A stretch of 42,381 nt of DNA, from contig SRSN01000004.1 of assembly GCA_004791645.1 (NCBI GenBank), forward strand, positions 1 through 42,381, read 5' to 3'. The translations under genes were made by a program, and so were the position numbers. Below, one piece after another: positions 28,144-37,613 of the stretch. Position 1 is the first letter of the stretch, and each line of letters begins with the position of its first letter. Below the pieces are notes generated by a model. That model was not told the DNA's origin and made no database searches. It was given only the letters and a program-made list of their open reading frames with translations. The DNA comes from Alcaligenaceae bacterium 429. Its GTDB lineage: Bacteria > Pseudomonadota > Gammaproteobacteria > Burkholderiales > Burkholderiaceae_B.

Positions 28144-29505
28144 TTACAGCTCACCGTATGAGTGCAAACCGGACAAGAACATGTTCACACCTAGGAATGC
28201 AAAACTGGTGATCAGTAAGCCGCCCAGTGCCCAGTAAGCACCAATAGTGCCTCGCATGCCTTTCATCAAACGCATGTGCAACCATGCCGCGTAGTTCAGC
28301 CACACGATCAAGGCCCATGTTTCTTTAGGGTCCCACTGCCAGTATGTACCCCATGCATCCGCCGCCCACAACGCACCCAAAATAGTGGCAATAGTGAAGA
28401 ACGCAAAGCCGATGGCAATCGCGCGGTACATGATGTCATCTAGTACTTCCAGATCAGGCAACTGACGGGAAATTGGGCCACGTAGCGCCAAAATGGCCCC
28501 TACGATTAGCGCACTAATACCGAAGAACAACATCCATGTAACGGAGAATTCACTGCGTGAACCAAAAATCATGGGCTCCGCACAGAGCAACATGCCCAGC
28601 ACAAACACTGGCCATAGCTTGCTCCACGAGCGTGTTTGACCGTTTTCTTTGATCAGGTAGGCAAAGCCCACCATCGCCGCTAAGGCGAAGGTACCGTAAC
28701 CAATAAAGTTGGCGGGCACGTGAATCTTCATCCACCAGCTTTTCAGTGCAGGAACCAATGGCTGGATCTGGTGCGCATCGCGAGCAAACGAGTACCACAG
28801 CAAGAAGATCACCGAAGCATTAATCACCATCAGCACAAAACCACCCAAGCTACGGGTCGCATAACGACGCTCGTAATACAGGTAGAACAGAGCTGTGATC
28901 AACGCAAACATCACAAACACTTCATACAAGTTACTGACAGGGATATGGCCTAAACCAGGGCCTAACAAGTGGCCTTCGCGCCAACGCACGAACATACCCA
29001 CAGTACCTGCATAGACACCACCCCACGTCAGCGCTGTACCCAACCATGCGGCTGTTTTGCTGACATAGCCAATCCAGTAGCACACCATCGCAATCATGAA
29101 CAACGCACACATCCACAGGATGGCGGATTGTGACGAGAACAAATAGCGCAGCAAAAACACACTGTCTGCACGGGTAAGGTCGCCGCTAAGCAAACTACCA
29201 TCGTTGCTGTACAGCCAAATAGCCAAAATCGCTGTTAAACCACTTAGTACGGTTAATGTACGCAGTGGACGCCACAACCAGCCCATCCAGACTAACAGTG
29301 GCACGGCACCACAGAGAATGACTTTTTCGTAGCCATCCATAAAGTCGGTATAGGCGGTCAAACAGTATGCCACGCCAAGCGACAACACAATAAAGTACAA
29401 ATAATCACTTAGCTGCGGCCTACCACGCACACCACGGGAATCCCCGCTTGCTGCCATGGAAGCCTGCCACTGTTGTGACTGGGAAAGCATTGCTGACTCA
29501 GACAT
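28144..29505 (-). CDS. ccsB: CcsB/CcsA-type cytochrome c synthetase subunit (System II)
   Basis: 453 residues with multiple membrane helices. The heme-handling WWD signature is present as WGTYWQWDPKETW, preceded and followed by conserved His-containing segments (for example WWMKIHVPANFIGYG and NYAAWLHMRL). In System II, the CcsA-type protein and ResB export heme and attach it to CXXCH motifs in the periplasm. AGGAG is 8 nt before the ATG. It starts 15 bp after the resB stop. It is named ccsB following common bacterial annotation; ccsA would be an equivalent label. Confidence 0.95.
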   Translation of the reverse strand: MSESAMLSQSQQWQASMAASGDSRGVRGRPQLSDYLYFIVLSLGVAYCLTAYTDFMDGYEKVILCGAVPLLVWMGWLWRPLRTLTVLSGLTAILAIWLYSNDGSLLSGDLTRADSVFLLRYLFSSQSAILWMCALFMIAMVCYWIGYVSKTAAWLGTALTWGGVYAGTVGMFVRWREGHLLGPGLGHIPVSNLYEVFVMFALITALFYLYYERRYATRSLGGFVLMVINASVIFLLWYSFARDAHQIQPLVPALKSWWMKIHVPANFIGYGTFALAAMVGFAYLIKENGQTRSWSKLWPVFVLGMLLCAEPMIFGSRSEFSVTWMLFFGISALIVGAILALRGPISRQLPDLEVLDDIMYRAIAIGFAFFTIATILGALWAADAWGTYWQWDPKETWALIVWLNYAAWLHMRLMKGMRGTIGAYWALGGLLITSFAFLGVNMFLSGLHSYGEL

Positions 29506-29520
29506 TTTTTAGACTCCTCT

Positions 29521-31551
29521 CTATGCGGACAAGCGCTGGAAACTCTGTTTGAACTCGTCAAACTCGCGGTTGAAATCCAAATTGCGCCGTTGTGAGGTCA
29601 TTGCAGCCTGCATAGAGCTGCCACCCTCTTGTGGTCGTATCCACACCCAAATGCGTCGATCACGAACATAGAACATCGTAAAGACGCCAATCACCAAGAA
29701 CAACGAGCCGGTATACACAATGTACATACCTGGGCTACGCGCCACTTGGAACACACTGGCCTGTACGTGATCAAACGAACGCAGACCCAGCATTACCGGA
29801 GCTGGGTATTCTGGCAAATTGGCCAAAGCTAGTACGGCAAGCTGTGTCCACTGCTGGGCACGCACACCCTCATCGCCTTCATACACAATTTCTTTTTCGC
29901 CAGCACGTTCTCGCAGAATATCACGTAACTCAATCAACGAAAGCTGAATCATGGGCACCGTGAAGCCAAGAATTTTCTCGCGCTCAGCTTCTGGCACACG
30001 ACCGATCAAACCGTTAAAGCCTTCACGAGCAAAACTGGTCAGCGCATTCTGTGCCGCAGTATGCAGTAAGGAATTCGGTGCAGCATCACCGTTACGCTCT
30101 GCGAAGCGCAATGCCGCTTGTCGTACTAACGAAGGGTCTTCCAATGCGGCACGTAAACGCATGAACTCTTGCATGGATAACTGATCATCCGCAGGAATAC
30201 GCACATAACGGAAACCCACTTGCGGCGATACATTCATCCCCGCCAAGAACACAGGGAAACCATCCAACACCACTGGAGCCATGTAATGCGTGTACTCACG
30301 TGCCTGACCACTACTATCCGTCAGTTTGTAATGCACACTAGGGCCTACGTTCACCAAATTCTCGTTACGCTTACCTGCGGCACTGCCCGCTACAGCCGCC
30401 ACATGCTCAGCCAATGCTTTAGGCTGAGGATCACCGTCGCGCATATCTTCCACGTTGATGGTGCGCAGTTCTGTAAAGTTCACACTGACTTCCGTACCTG
30501 CGTCATCCACTACAAAACGCGTGCTCTCGCCAATTTTGCCTGACACAGGGAATGGACGACTTTGCGTACCATGCAATGGGTACGCCAACAGTTCTACCGT
30601 AGAGCCACCATCATCAAAACCAGACTGATACACCGTGACGCCTTTGTAGCGCAGAGGTTCATTCACCTCTATCACTCTGTCAAAACTGTCGCCCGTATCG
30701 GGATCGGTAATGCGCACTTCACTCTTGAAGCTGCTAGGCATACCCGTGGAGTAATACTCGATCAGAAAACGTTTGAGTTCCAACACGAAAGGCATAGGTT
30801 GCACCAATACGCCTTCGTCCACGTTCACTACCGCAGTGGCAGTACGCACCCCTTCTGGCACCAAGAGGTTAGCTCTAAAGCTAGGGTTAGCCGCTGGCAA
30901 ACGCCCTTCTGGTGGAACCTCAGAAATCAGAATATTTTCAGTAATAGGTTTCTTGCCACCTAACCATACCTGTAATCGCGTGGGTAACTCGCTGTCCATC
31001 AACCCGCCAATACAGATCACCACAATAGCTACGTGCGCAAAAATATAGCCTAGGCGATTAGAACTACCTTTTTTAGCCGCCAACATCAGGCTGCCATCAG
31101 CATCTTTACGTACTTTGTACTGGTAGCCTTTTACCTTCAACCACGCTTGTACATCGTCAGCATTTTTTTCTGGGCTGTTGTGATTGCTGACTTCTACTTT
31201 ATGGGGAAACGCACGCAAGCTATTGCCGCGCACATATTCTTTGAAGTTGCGTGCATCTTTCAGCATCTTGGGCGCATGACGGATCACACAGACGGTGGTG
31301 GACACCACCAAGAAACCCATGATGACCAAGAACCACCATGTATTGTAAATAGTCCAGATTGAGAATCTATCGAACACATCTACCCAAAATGGCCCGAACT
31401 GGTCCACATAGATGTTCATAGGCTGGTTTTGCGCCAGCACAGTACCGATGATACTGGCCACACAGATGAACATGAGCAGGCTCACAGCGAAACGCATGGA
31501 GCTCAACAACTCGAACAGTTCAGCAGCGCCAAATTGACGTTTGGTAGTCAC
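29521..31551 (-). CDS. resB: ResB/Ccs1 cytochrome c biogenesis protein
   Basis: 676 residues. N-terminal membrane helices (ELLSSMRFAVSLLMFICVAS, and WWFLVIMGFLVVSTTVCVIR), a third near 165-185 (LGYIFAHVAIVVICIGGLMD), a large periplasmic domain, and a last helix near 608-630 (MYIVYTGSLFLVIGVFTMFY) match ResB. Family stretches GTVLAQNQP, DRFSIWTIYNTWWF and YKGVTVYQSGFDDGG are visible. It works with CcsB in System II holocytochrome c assembly. A terminator separates it from the upstream cytochrome c4 gene, so resB-ccsB is probably its own transcript. Confidence 0.95.
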   Translation of the reverse strand: MTTKRQFGAAELFELLSSMRFAVSLLMFICVASIIGTVLAQNQPMNIYVDQFGPFWVDVFDRFSIWTIYNTWWFLVIMGFLVVSTTVCVIRHAPKMLKDARNFKEYVRGNSLRAFPHKVEVSNHNSPEKNADDVQAWLKVKGYQYKVRKDADGSLMLAAKKGSSNRLGYIFAHVAIVVICIGGLMDSELPTRLQVWLGGKKPITENILISEVPPEGRLPAANPSFRANLLVPEGVRTATAVVNVDEGVLVQPMPFVLELKRFLIEYYSTGMPSSFKSEVRITDPDTGDSFDRVIEVNEPLRYKGVTVYQSGFDDGGSTVELLAYPLHGTQSRPFPVSGKIGESTRFVVDDAGTEVSVNFTELRTINVEDMRDGDPQPKALAEHVAAVAGSAAGKRNENLVNVGPSVHYKLTDSSGQAREYTHYMAPVVLDGFPVFLAGMNVSPQVGFRYVRIPADDQLSMQEFMRLRAALEDPSLVRQAALRFAERNGDAAPNSLLHTAAQNALTSFAREGFNGLIGRVPEAEREKILGFTVPMIQLSLIELRDILRERAGEKEIVYEGDEGVRAQQWTQLAVLALANLPEYPAPVMLGLRSFDHVQASVFQVARSPGMYIVYTGSLFLVIGVFTMFYVRDRRIWVWIRPQEGGSSMQAAMTSQRRNLDFNREFDEFKQSFQRLSA

Positions 31552-31649
31552 AACAATCTCAGGTAGAAACTAAACAGAAAATTCAGGGTCTTATAAGTCT
31601 GAGCTATTAGAGTCTCTTTTAAGACTAAAGTTTCCTGCCCAGACAACAA

Positions 31650-31671
31650 AAGCTCCCCAAGAGGGGAGCTT
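31650..31671 (-). terminator. Rho-independent terminator of cytochrome c4 gene
   Basis: AAGCTCCCC (31650-31658) pairs with GGGGAGCTT (31663-31671) around a 4-nt loop. On the minus strand the stem runs into TTTTGTTGT. It lies about 80 bp after the cytochrome stop and before resB. Confidence 0.85.
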
Positions 31672-31749
31672 AGGTATCAACACTGCAGCCCGTAAAGGTT
31701 ACAGGTTGCAACACTGAATATAGCAGTCGCTAAAAACAAGAGCTTTGCT

Positions 31750-32454
31750 CTAGCGCAAGCCGGCGGCGTAATCCGCAACAGCAGACAAATCGGCATCATT
31801 CATGCGATCAGCCAACTCGTGCATCGCTGCTTCGTTGTTACGGTCACCGCTACGGAACAATTTCAGCTGTTCCAGCAAGTAAGGTACGTGTTGACCAGCC
31901 AAACGTGGGTATTTACCTGGCAAACCTGCGCCGTTAGGCGAGTGACAGGCCGCACAAGCCGCTACGTTACGGTCAGGCAAACCACCGCGCCAAATTTGTT
32001 GGCCACGCTCAAACGTTTCTTCGTTGGTGGCGCGAGCAGCCAATTCCCAATCCACTTTTTGTTGAGACACGTAAAACGCTACATCACGCATTTCTTGCTC
32101 AGTCATGCCAGTCACAATGCTGGTCATTACGGCAGGGTTGCCATTGGCAGCACGGCGCAATGGAGGGGTATTGTCTGCACCAGGGCGGAAATCATGCAGC
32201 TGTTTAACCACATATTCAAACGGTTGGGCTGCAATGCTAGGGTACATTTCAATGACACTATTCCCTGCAGCACCGTGACAGGTCACACAGGCTAATACGC
32301 CACGGGACAGTTCACCGTTCAAGTAGAGTTGCTCGCCCTTAGCTGCATCAGGTTTTGCAGCGGTATCTGCAGCATGCGCCAAAGAGAAGGTGGAACAGGC
32401 TGCCACAAGGCCGCTGGCAATAACGATTCTGGAAAGCACGCGCTTCAGCTTCAT
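31750..32454 (-). CDS. Diheme cytochrome c4-like protein
   Basis: 234 residues. A signal peptide (ending about AHAAD, residue 29) is followed by two cytochrome c domains with heme motifs CVTCH (56-60) and CAACH (167-171). Likely axial methionines lie in PAVMTSIVTGMTEQEM and EAAMHELADRMND. The two similar domains of about 100 residues match cytochrome c4, which carries electrons to terminal oxidases in the periplasm. GAGG lies 5 nt before the ATG. The gene is upstream of resB-ccsB, the machinery that would mature it, and divergent from engB. Confidence 0.93.
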   Translation of the reverse strand: MKLKRVLSRIVIASGLVAACSTFSLAHAADTAAKPDAAKGEQLYLNGELSRGVLACVTCHGAAGNSVIEMYPSIAAQPFEYVVKQLHDFRPGADNTPPLRRAANGNPAVMTSIVTGMTEQEMRDVAFYVSQQKVDWELAARATNEETFERGQQIWRGGLPDRNVAACAACHSPNGAGLPGKYPRLAGQHVPYLLEQLKLFRSGDRNNEAAMHELADRMNDADLSAVADYAAGLR

Positions 32455-32481
32455 GTAGTCCTCGACGATCGCGATTTAGAC

Positions 32482-32501
32482 ACAAATACCGCAGTATTTG
32501 T
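32482..32501. repeat. Perfect 20-bp inverted repeat in cytochrome c4 leader
   Basis: ACAAATAC, CGCA, GTATTTGT form an 8-bp dyad with a 4-bp centre, 28 bp upstream of the cytochrome ATG. It may be an RNA hairpin in the 5' leader or a dimeric regulator site. It does not match the FNR consensus TTGAT-N4-ATCAA. Confidence 0.6.
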
Positions 32502-32584
32502 AAGTCACTGGTCGTCGTATACCGTATTATTTCTGCTGTAAGGGATCTGCACGGAACACGACGGTTACTGTTTCAAATCCCAAG

Positions 32585-32594
32585 ATTATACAAT
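32585..32594. promoter_or_regulatory. Candidate overlapping divergent -10 elements (cytochrome c4 / engB)
   Basis: On the minus strand 32590-32585 reads TATAAT, a perfect -10 hexamer facing the cytochrome c4 gene. On the plus strand TACAAT (32589-32594) faces engB, about 35 bp before its ATG. No good -35 partner was found for either, so this is a weak call. Confidence 0.3.
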
Positions 32595-32628
32595 AGAGCT
32601 TGGATTTAAACGGGAAATTGCCTTAATC

Positions 32629-34268
<1,640 letters not shown>

Positions 34269-34283
34269 GCAGTATCTGTAGTG

Positions 34284-34305
34284 GCCCCCTATCCCGTTAG
34301 GGGGC
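34284..34305. terminator. Hairpin between hemB and the convergent rhodanese gene
   Basis: GCCCCCTA and TAGGGGGC form a perfect 8-bp stem with a 6-nt loop, 15 bp after the hemB stop. The right arm overlaps the last codons of the convergent rhodanese gene. There is no clear T-run, so it may act as a weak terminator for hemB. Confidence 0.6.
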
Positions 34306-35907
34306 TACATACACCTTAAAATACTGTAGTTCCAACTCATCAACCTGCTGTAGCAGGTTTGTCTCCCACGCCAGATATTGCAGCGCTGCCTGTCGGTTAC
34401 CCTCATGCCGATCATGCGCAAAGAACACATAATCAATGCAATCGTCATCGGCGGGCTGGTCAGGACTATTCTCAAGCACTAACCCTGCCGCTAACCACTG
34501 AGCGGTAGTGCCATGATGCCAACACACCTGCTGCACACCTAAACTCTGCAACTCTTTGGCGGCTAATGCTGCGCTGTAAGGGTCTGAAGCGATCACTACC
34601 ACCAATTGGTTGGTCTTAAGCGTGGCATACCGTAAGTGTGGCCGTATAGACCACTGCGCACCTCGTAAATGTGCGGCACGATACTGTTGGCTAGGGCGTA
34701 TATCGATCAGTTGCGCCGCGTTATGACGCACGCTGGCTGCCAATTGCTCCACTGTCATGTGCGGCAATTCAAACCCCACAAGATCATCTGTTGCCACGCC
34801 CGGCACGCACCCTAATAGTGCACCCGCATCGCGTTCCAGCACCGTCACGTCCCAACCCATTTGCAACAACCAGCTCGCTGTCACCCATGAGCGCACATGT
34901 AGGTCATCCCATAGAACAATTCTGGCACCCCGTGTACCTATGTAATGATCCGTGGCCTGTACCAACTGGCCTCCCGGCGTATGTTTTGCCACACGCAAGG
35001 TATTACGCGTATATTCTGCAGTCGTGCGCACATCGCACACATACGTAGTGCGATGTGATTCAGCTAACCACTGCTGTAACTGTGCTGCAGTAACCAGCTT
35101 TACTCCCACCTCTTGCGCCATACGTTGAGCCTGCTGCTGCAACACCCCTACGTCTACGTTATCGGGCTGCACAGCCTCCCCATCGCGCATAGCCCCCTGC
35201 TCTAACACGAGCCCTTCCAGAAACCAGCCTTGCGTGCCATTTTCTAGCGCTACTACCTCATACGGAACGCCTAAATTAATTAAGGTTTGAGCACCAATAA
35301 TGCTGCGAGTACGACCAGCGCAATTCACCACAATACGTGCAGCGTTTGCGGTTCTCATCAACGTAGTGGCGCGTAACGCTAACTCGCCATTCGGGCAACA
35401 TATAGCACCCGGAATGGTTTTCTTTTGGTATTCCTCAAACGGACGACCATCTAGCAGCAATAACGATTCTGCCGCCGCTTGGCTAGCGGCAAGATCCTCA
35501 GCCTTAATGTGGGGTGTATGGCAGTGCTGTTCTACTAACTCACCAAAGGTTTTGCTGGGTACGTTTACTCCAGCAAAGACGTTATGCCCCGCTTGCTGCC
35601 ACGCTTTTACACCACCTGCCAGCACATATACCTGCGTATAGCCTATATCCTGCAAAAGCTGTTGTGCTTGACGTGCAATATCGCCCCCTTGCGCATATAA
35701 CACGATGCGCACAGTACGCCTCGGCACCAAGTACGGTACACGATGCTCCAATACGCTATAGGGCGCGTTTACGGCATAAAACAAATGACCGCTACCATAC
35801 TGCCCATGTTCTCGCACATCCAGTAAAGCAATCTCAGAGCCGTCGGCCAACCACTGCCGCAAGACCGCTACCGATACTTCTGCATTCATCTGTGTTGGCT
35901 GCGTCAT
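34297..35907 (-). CDS. Four-domain rhodanese (sulfurtransferase) protein
   Basis: 536 residues with four tandem rhodanese-like domains: about 8-112, 130-238, 270-375 and 385-480. Each shows the domain-start pattern (LLDVREHGQY, LLDGRPFEEY, VCDVRTTAEY, LIDIRPSQQY). Only domain 2 has an active-site cysteine, Cys196 in NCAGRTRS. The matching loops in domains 1, 3 and 4 read LYAQGG, LWDDLHVR and IASDPYS. Rhodaneses move sulfane sulfur through a cysteine persulfide. There is no signal peptide, so it is presumably cytoplasmic. It starts 7 bp after the thiol dioxygenase stop, so the two form an operon. The sulfur donor and acceptor are unknown. Confidence 0.92.
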   Translation of the reverse strand: MTQPTQMNAEVSVAVLRQWLADGSEIALLDVREHGQYGSGHLFYAVNAPYSVLEHRVPYLVPRRTVRIVLYAQGGDIARQAQQLLQDIGYTQVYVLAGGVKAWQQAGHNVFAGVNVPSKTFGELVEQHCHTPHIKAEDLAASQAAAESLLLLDGRPFEEYQKKTIPGAICCPNGELALRATTLMRTANAARIVVNCAGRTRSIIGAQTLINLGVPYEVVALENGTQGWFLEGLVLEQGAMRDGEAVQPDNVDVGVLQQQAQRMAQEVGVKLVTAAQLQQWLAESHRTTYVCDVRTTAEYTRNTLRVAKHTPGGQLVQATDHYIGTRGARIVLWDDLHVRSWVTASWLLQMGWDVTVLERDAGALLGCVPGVATDDLVGFELPHMTVEQLAASVRHNAAQLIDIRPSQQYRAAHLRGAQWSIRPHLRYATLKTNQLVVVIASDPYSAALAAKELQSLGVQQVCWHHGTTAQWLAAGLVLENSPDQPADDDCIDYVFFAHDRHEGNRQAALQYLAWETNLLQQVDELELQYFKVYVAP

Positions 35908-35914
35908 ATCGGTC

Positions 35915-36502
35915 TTAACGCCTGGTTTGAACGCCCACAGGCATCACAGCGCAGGTGCCCTGCTCTACATCAAACGCCAATCGCTGATCCAAGGTTTCTA
36001 ACGCCAAACCGTACATATGCAAATGGCGAATCACGTTATTACCCTCGATTTCTACGGCATGGATATCATCTGGCATTAACGCAATACCTGCACCTGGCTC
36101 AACCACGACTTTCGCCGTGCGCTCTACAATCCCCACCCCCGGCACTTGCGCATCATCGGTTCGGGTATACACATAGTTGTATTCCACCCCTTCTACCGCC
36201 GCGATACACGCCCACGTCGTGTGATTATGTGGCACGATTTTCTTACCTGGGCGCATCACATTTAAGTACAACGCGTACGAGCGATCAGCCTCTTCAGAGA
36301 TCAAATAGCGCGCTTGCAACTCTCCCTCTTCAGGCGCTGGAAAATGCGCATCAGACCACCACTCTTTATGCTCAGCTAATGCCAGTACCTGCTGCAATAT
36401 CTGTGCTAACGAAGCTGTAGATAGACCTTCTTTTTCTACAATATTTCTTATGTTTTCTATACGCTGACTTACAGCTGTGGCACGAATTTCGGATACATCC
36501 AT
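35915..36502 (-). CDS. Cysteine dioxygenase-family thiol dioxygenase (cupin)
   Basis: 195 residues, CDO type I/mercaptopropionate dioxygenase family. The iron ligands are His92 and His94 in PHNHTTWAC and His148 in DIHAVE. By eye against mammalian CDO, Arg65 (QARYLI) falls at the Arg60 position, Cys99 at Cys93, and His162/Tyr164 (HMYG) at His155/Tyr157. Family enzymes oxidise cysteine or 3-mercaptopropionate to the sulfinate with O2. The ATG at 36502 has AGGGG 6 nt upstream; the ATG at 36517 would lie ahead of that site. It is the first gene of an operon with the rhodanese gene, divergent from a LysR gene. The substrate cannot be fixed by reading alone. Confidence 0.9.
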   Translation of the reverse strand: MDVSEIRATAVSQRIENIRNIVEKEGLSTASLAQILQQVLALAEHKEWWSDAHFPAPEEGELQARYLISEEADRSYALYLNVMRPGKKIVPHNHTTWACIAAVEGVEYNYVYTRTDDAQVPGVGIVERTAKVVVEPGAGIALMPDDIHAVEIEGNNVIRHLHMYGLALETLDQRLAFDVEQGTCAVMPVGVQTRR

Positions 36503-36611
36503 TCTTATCCCCTGCATTATTATTTGTTTCCAACGAAATCAATGCTACTTTACGCACAGATACGTCCCGCAACAATACAGAGTTTTATGCAAATACATTA
36601 GCGAAACTAAT
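36503..36611. promoter_or_regulatory. Divergent control region with LysR-type T-N11-A dyad
   Basis: This 109-bp region separates the thiol dioxygenase operon (-) from the LysR gene (+). At 36597-36611 it holds the perfect dyad ATTAG, CGAAA, CTAAT, which contains the LysR-class T-N11-A core and ends directly at the LysR ATG (36612). Such sites usually bind the divergent LysR protein for autoregulation and control of the neighbouring operon. Confidence 0.6.
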
Positions 36612-37484
36612 ATGATCAATTTGGATATAGAACTCTTGCGCACCTTGGTCGCCATTGCCAAACACGGTACATTTGCCAACGCAGCAGAAGCTGTGTGCCG
36701 TACCCAATCGGCTATTACGCAGCAAATGCAGCGGCTAGAAAACCTGACGCATAAAGCCATTTTTAGCAAAGAAGGTCGCAATAAAACACTGACGGAACAT
36801 GGCGAACTGCTGCTACGTTATGCACAACAGATTCTGGCCTTACATGATGAGTGTGTACGCACATTACACAGCACAGACCCCGCAGGTATAGTGCGTATAG
36901 GCGCGCCGCACGACGTGGCAGACTCCATTTTCCCTACCGTTCTGGCTCACGTAGTACGCAACTTGCCTCGTATCAAGTTAGAAATACAGGTGGATCGCAG
37001 CCCTGTATTGATGGAAGCCCTGCACAGAGGCGAACTAGACCTCACCATCTCTAGCCGCTTTGACTCAGAGCTAGAGGGATTTGTCATACGACGCTCCCCC
37101 ACTGTCTGGCTAGCCTCTGCACGCTATGTACACGACCCTAGCAAGGTTATACCTTTGATACTGGCAGATGAGCCTAGCCTATACCGAAAAATCGCTCTGA
37201 CGGCACTAGAGCAGGCCCACGCCACATGGCAAATCAATTATGTAGCGCCTAATCTATCAGGCATCAAAGCTGCCCTACATGCAGGTTTAGGCATCACAGC
37301 GCGTAACATCGAACTCATTAGCACTGATTTCCGTGTGTTGGGCACCAGCGAACAACTACCGCCACTCCCCGACGTAAGCTACTTCCTATGGATGCGGCGC
37401 ACCCCACTGCACAACCACACCCGTCATGTTTACGATTTACTCAGCCAACACATGGCGCTACATGCCGCCACATCCACGCTATAG
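36612..37484 (+). CDS. LysR-family transcriptional regulator
   Basis: 290 residues. The N-terminal helix-turn-helix (about 1-60) reads LDIELLRTLVAIAKHGTFAN then AAEAVCRTQSAITQQMQRLE, the LysR signature. The periplasmic-binding-like effector domain spans about 85-285 (VRIGAPHDVADSIFPTVLA). The ATG at 36612 gives the canonical start; the frame is open 45 codons further upstream, but that part would overlap the divergent dioxygenase and is not LysR-like. By position it probably controls the thiol dioxygenase/rhodanese operon, itself, and perhaps the downstream TRAP binding protein. The inducer is unknown. Confidence 0.93.
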   Translation: MINLDIELLRTLVAIAKHGTFANAAEAVCRTQSAITQQMQRLENLTHKAIFSKEGRNKTLTEHGELLLRYAQQILALHDECVRTLHSTDPAGIVRIGAPHDVADSIFPTVLAHVVRNLPRIKLEIQVDRSPVLMEALHRGELDLTISSRFDSELEGFVIRRSPTVWLASARYVHDPSKVIPLILADEPSLYRKIALTALEQAHATWQINYVAPNLSGIKAALHAGLGITARNIELISTDFRVLGTSEQLPPLPDVSYFLWMRRTPLHNHTRHVYDLLSQHMALHAATSTL

Positions 37485-37613
37485 CCCCATTCCACTCACC
37501 GGTTCACAGCTGATTAAGTATTGATTCGTCAAATAAAAATTCATTCTGCGCTAGGCATTCAGTACAGTTAACCAGAGGCTTATTCCAATCATAACTATTC
37601 CTGGAGACAACAA

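Noticed and set aside
28111-28147. Inverted repeat GTAAGTAC / GTGCTTAC between the GGDEF/EAL gene and ccsB as a terminator
   Set aside because: One mismatch, a loop of about 21 nt and no T-run; too weak to list.
36477-36611. 45-residue N-terminal extension of the LysR protein
   Set aside because: It overlaps the divergent dioxygenase start, is not LysR-like, and would cover the T-N11-A site; the ATG at 36612 gives the canonical N-terminus.
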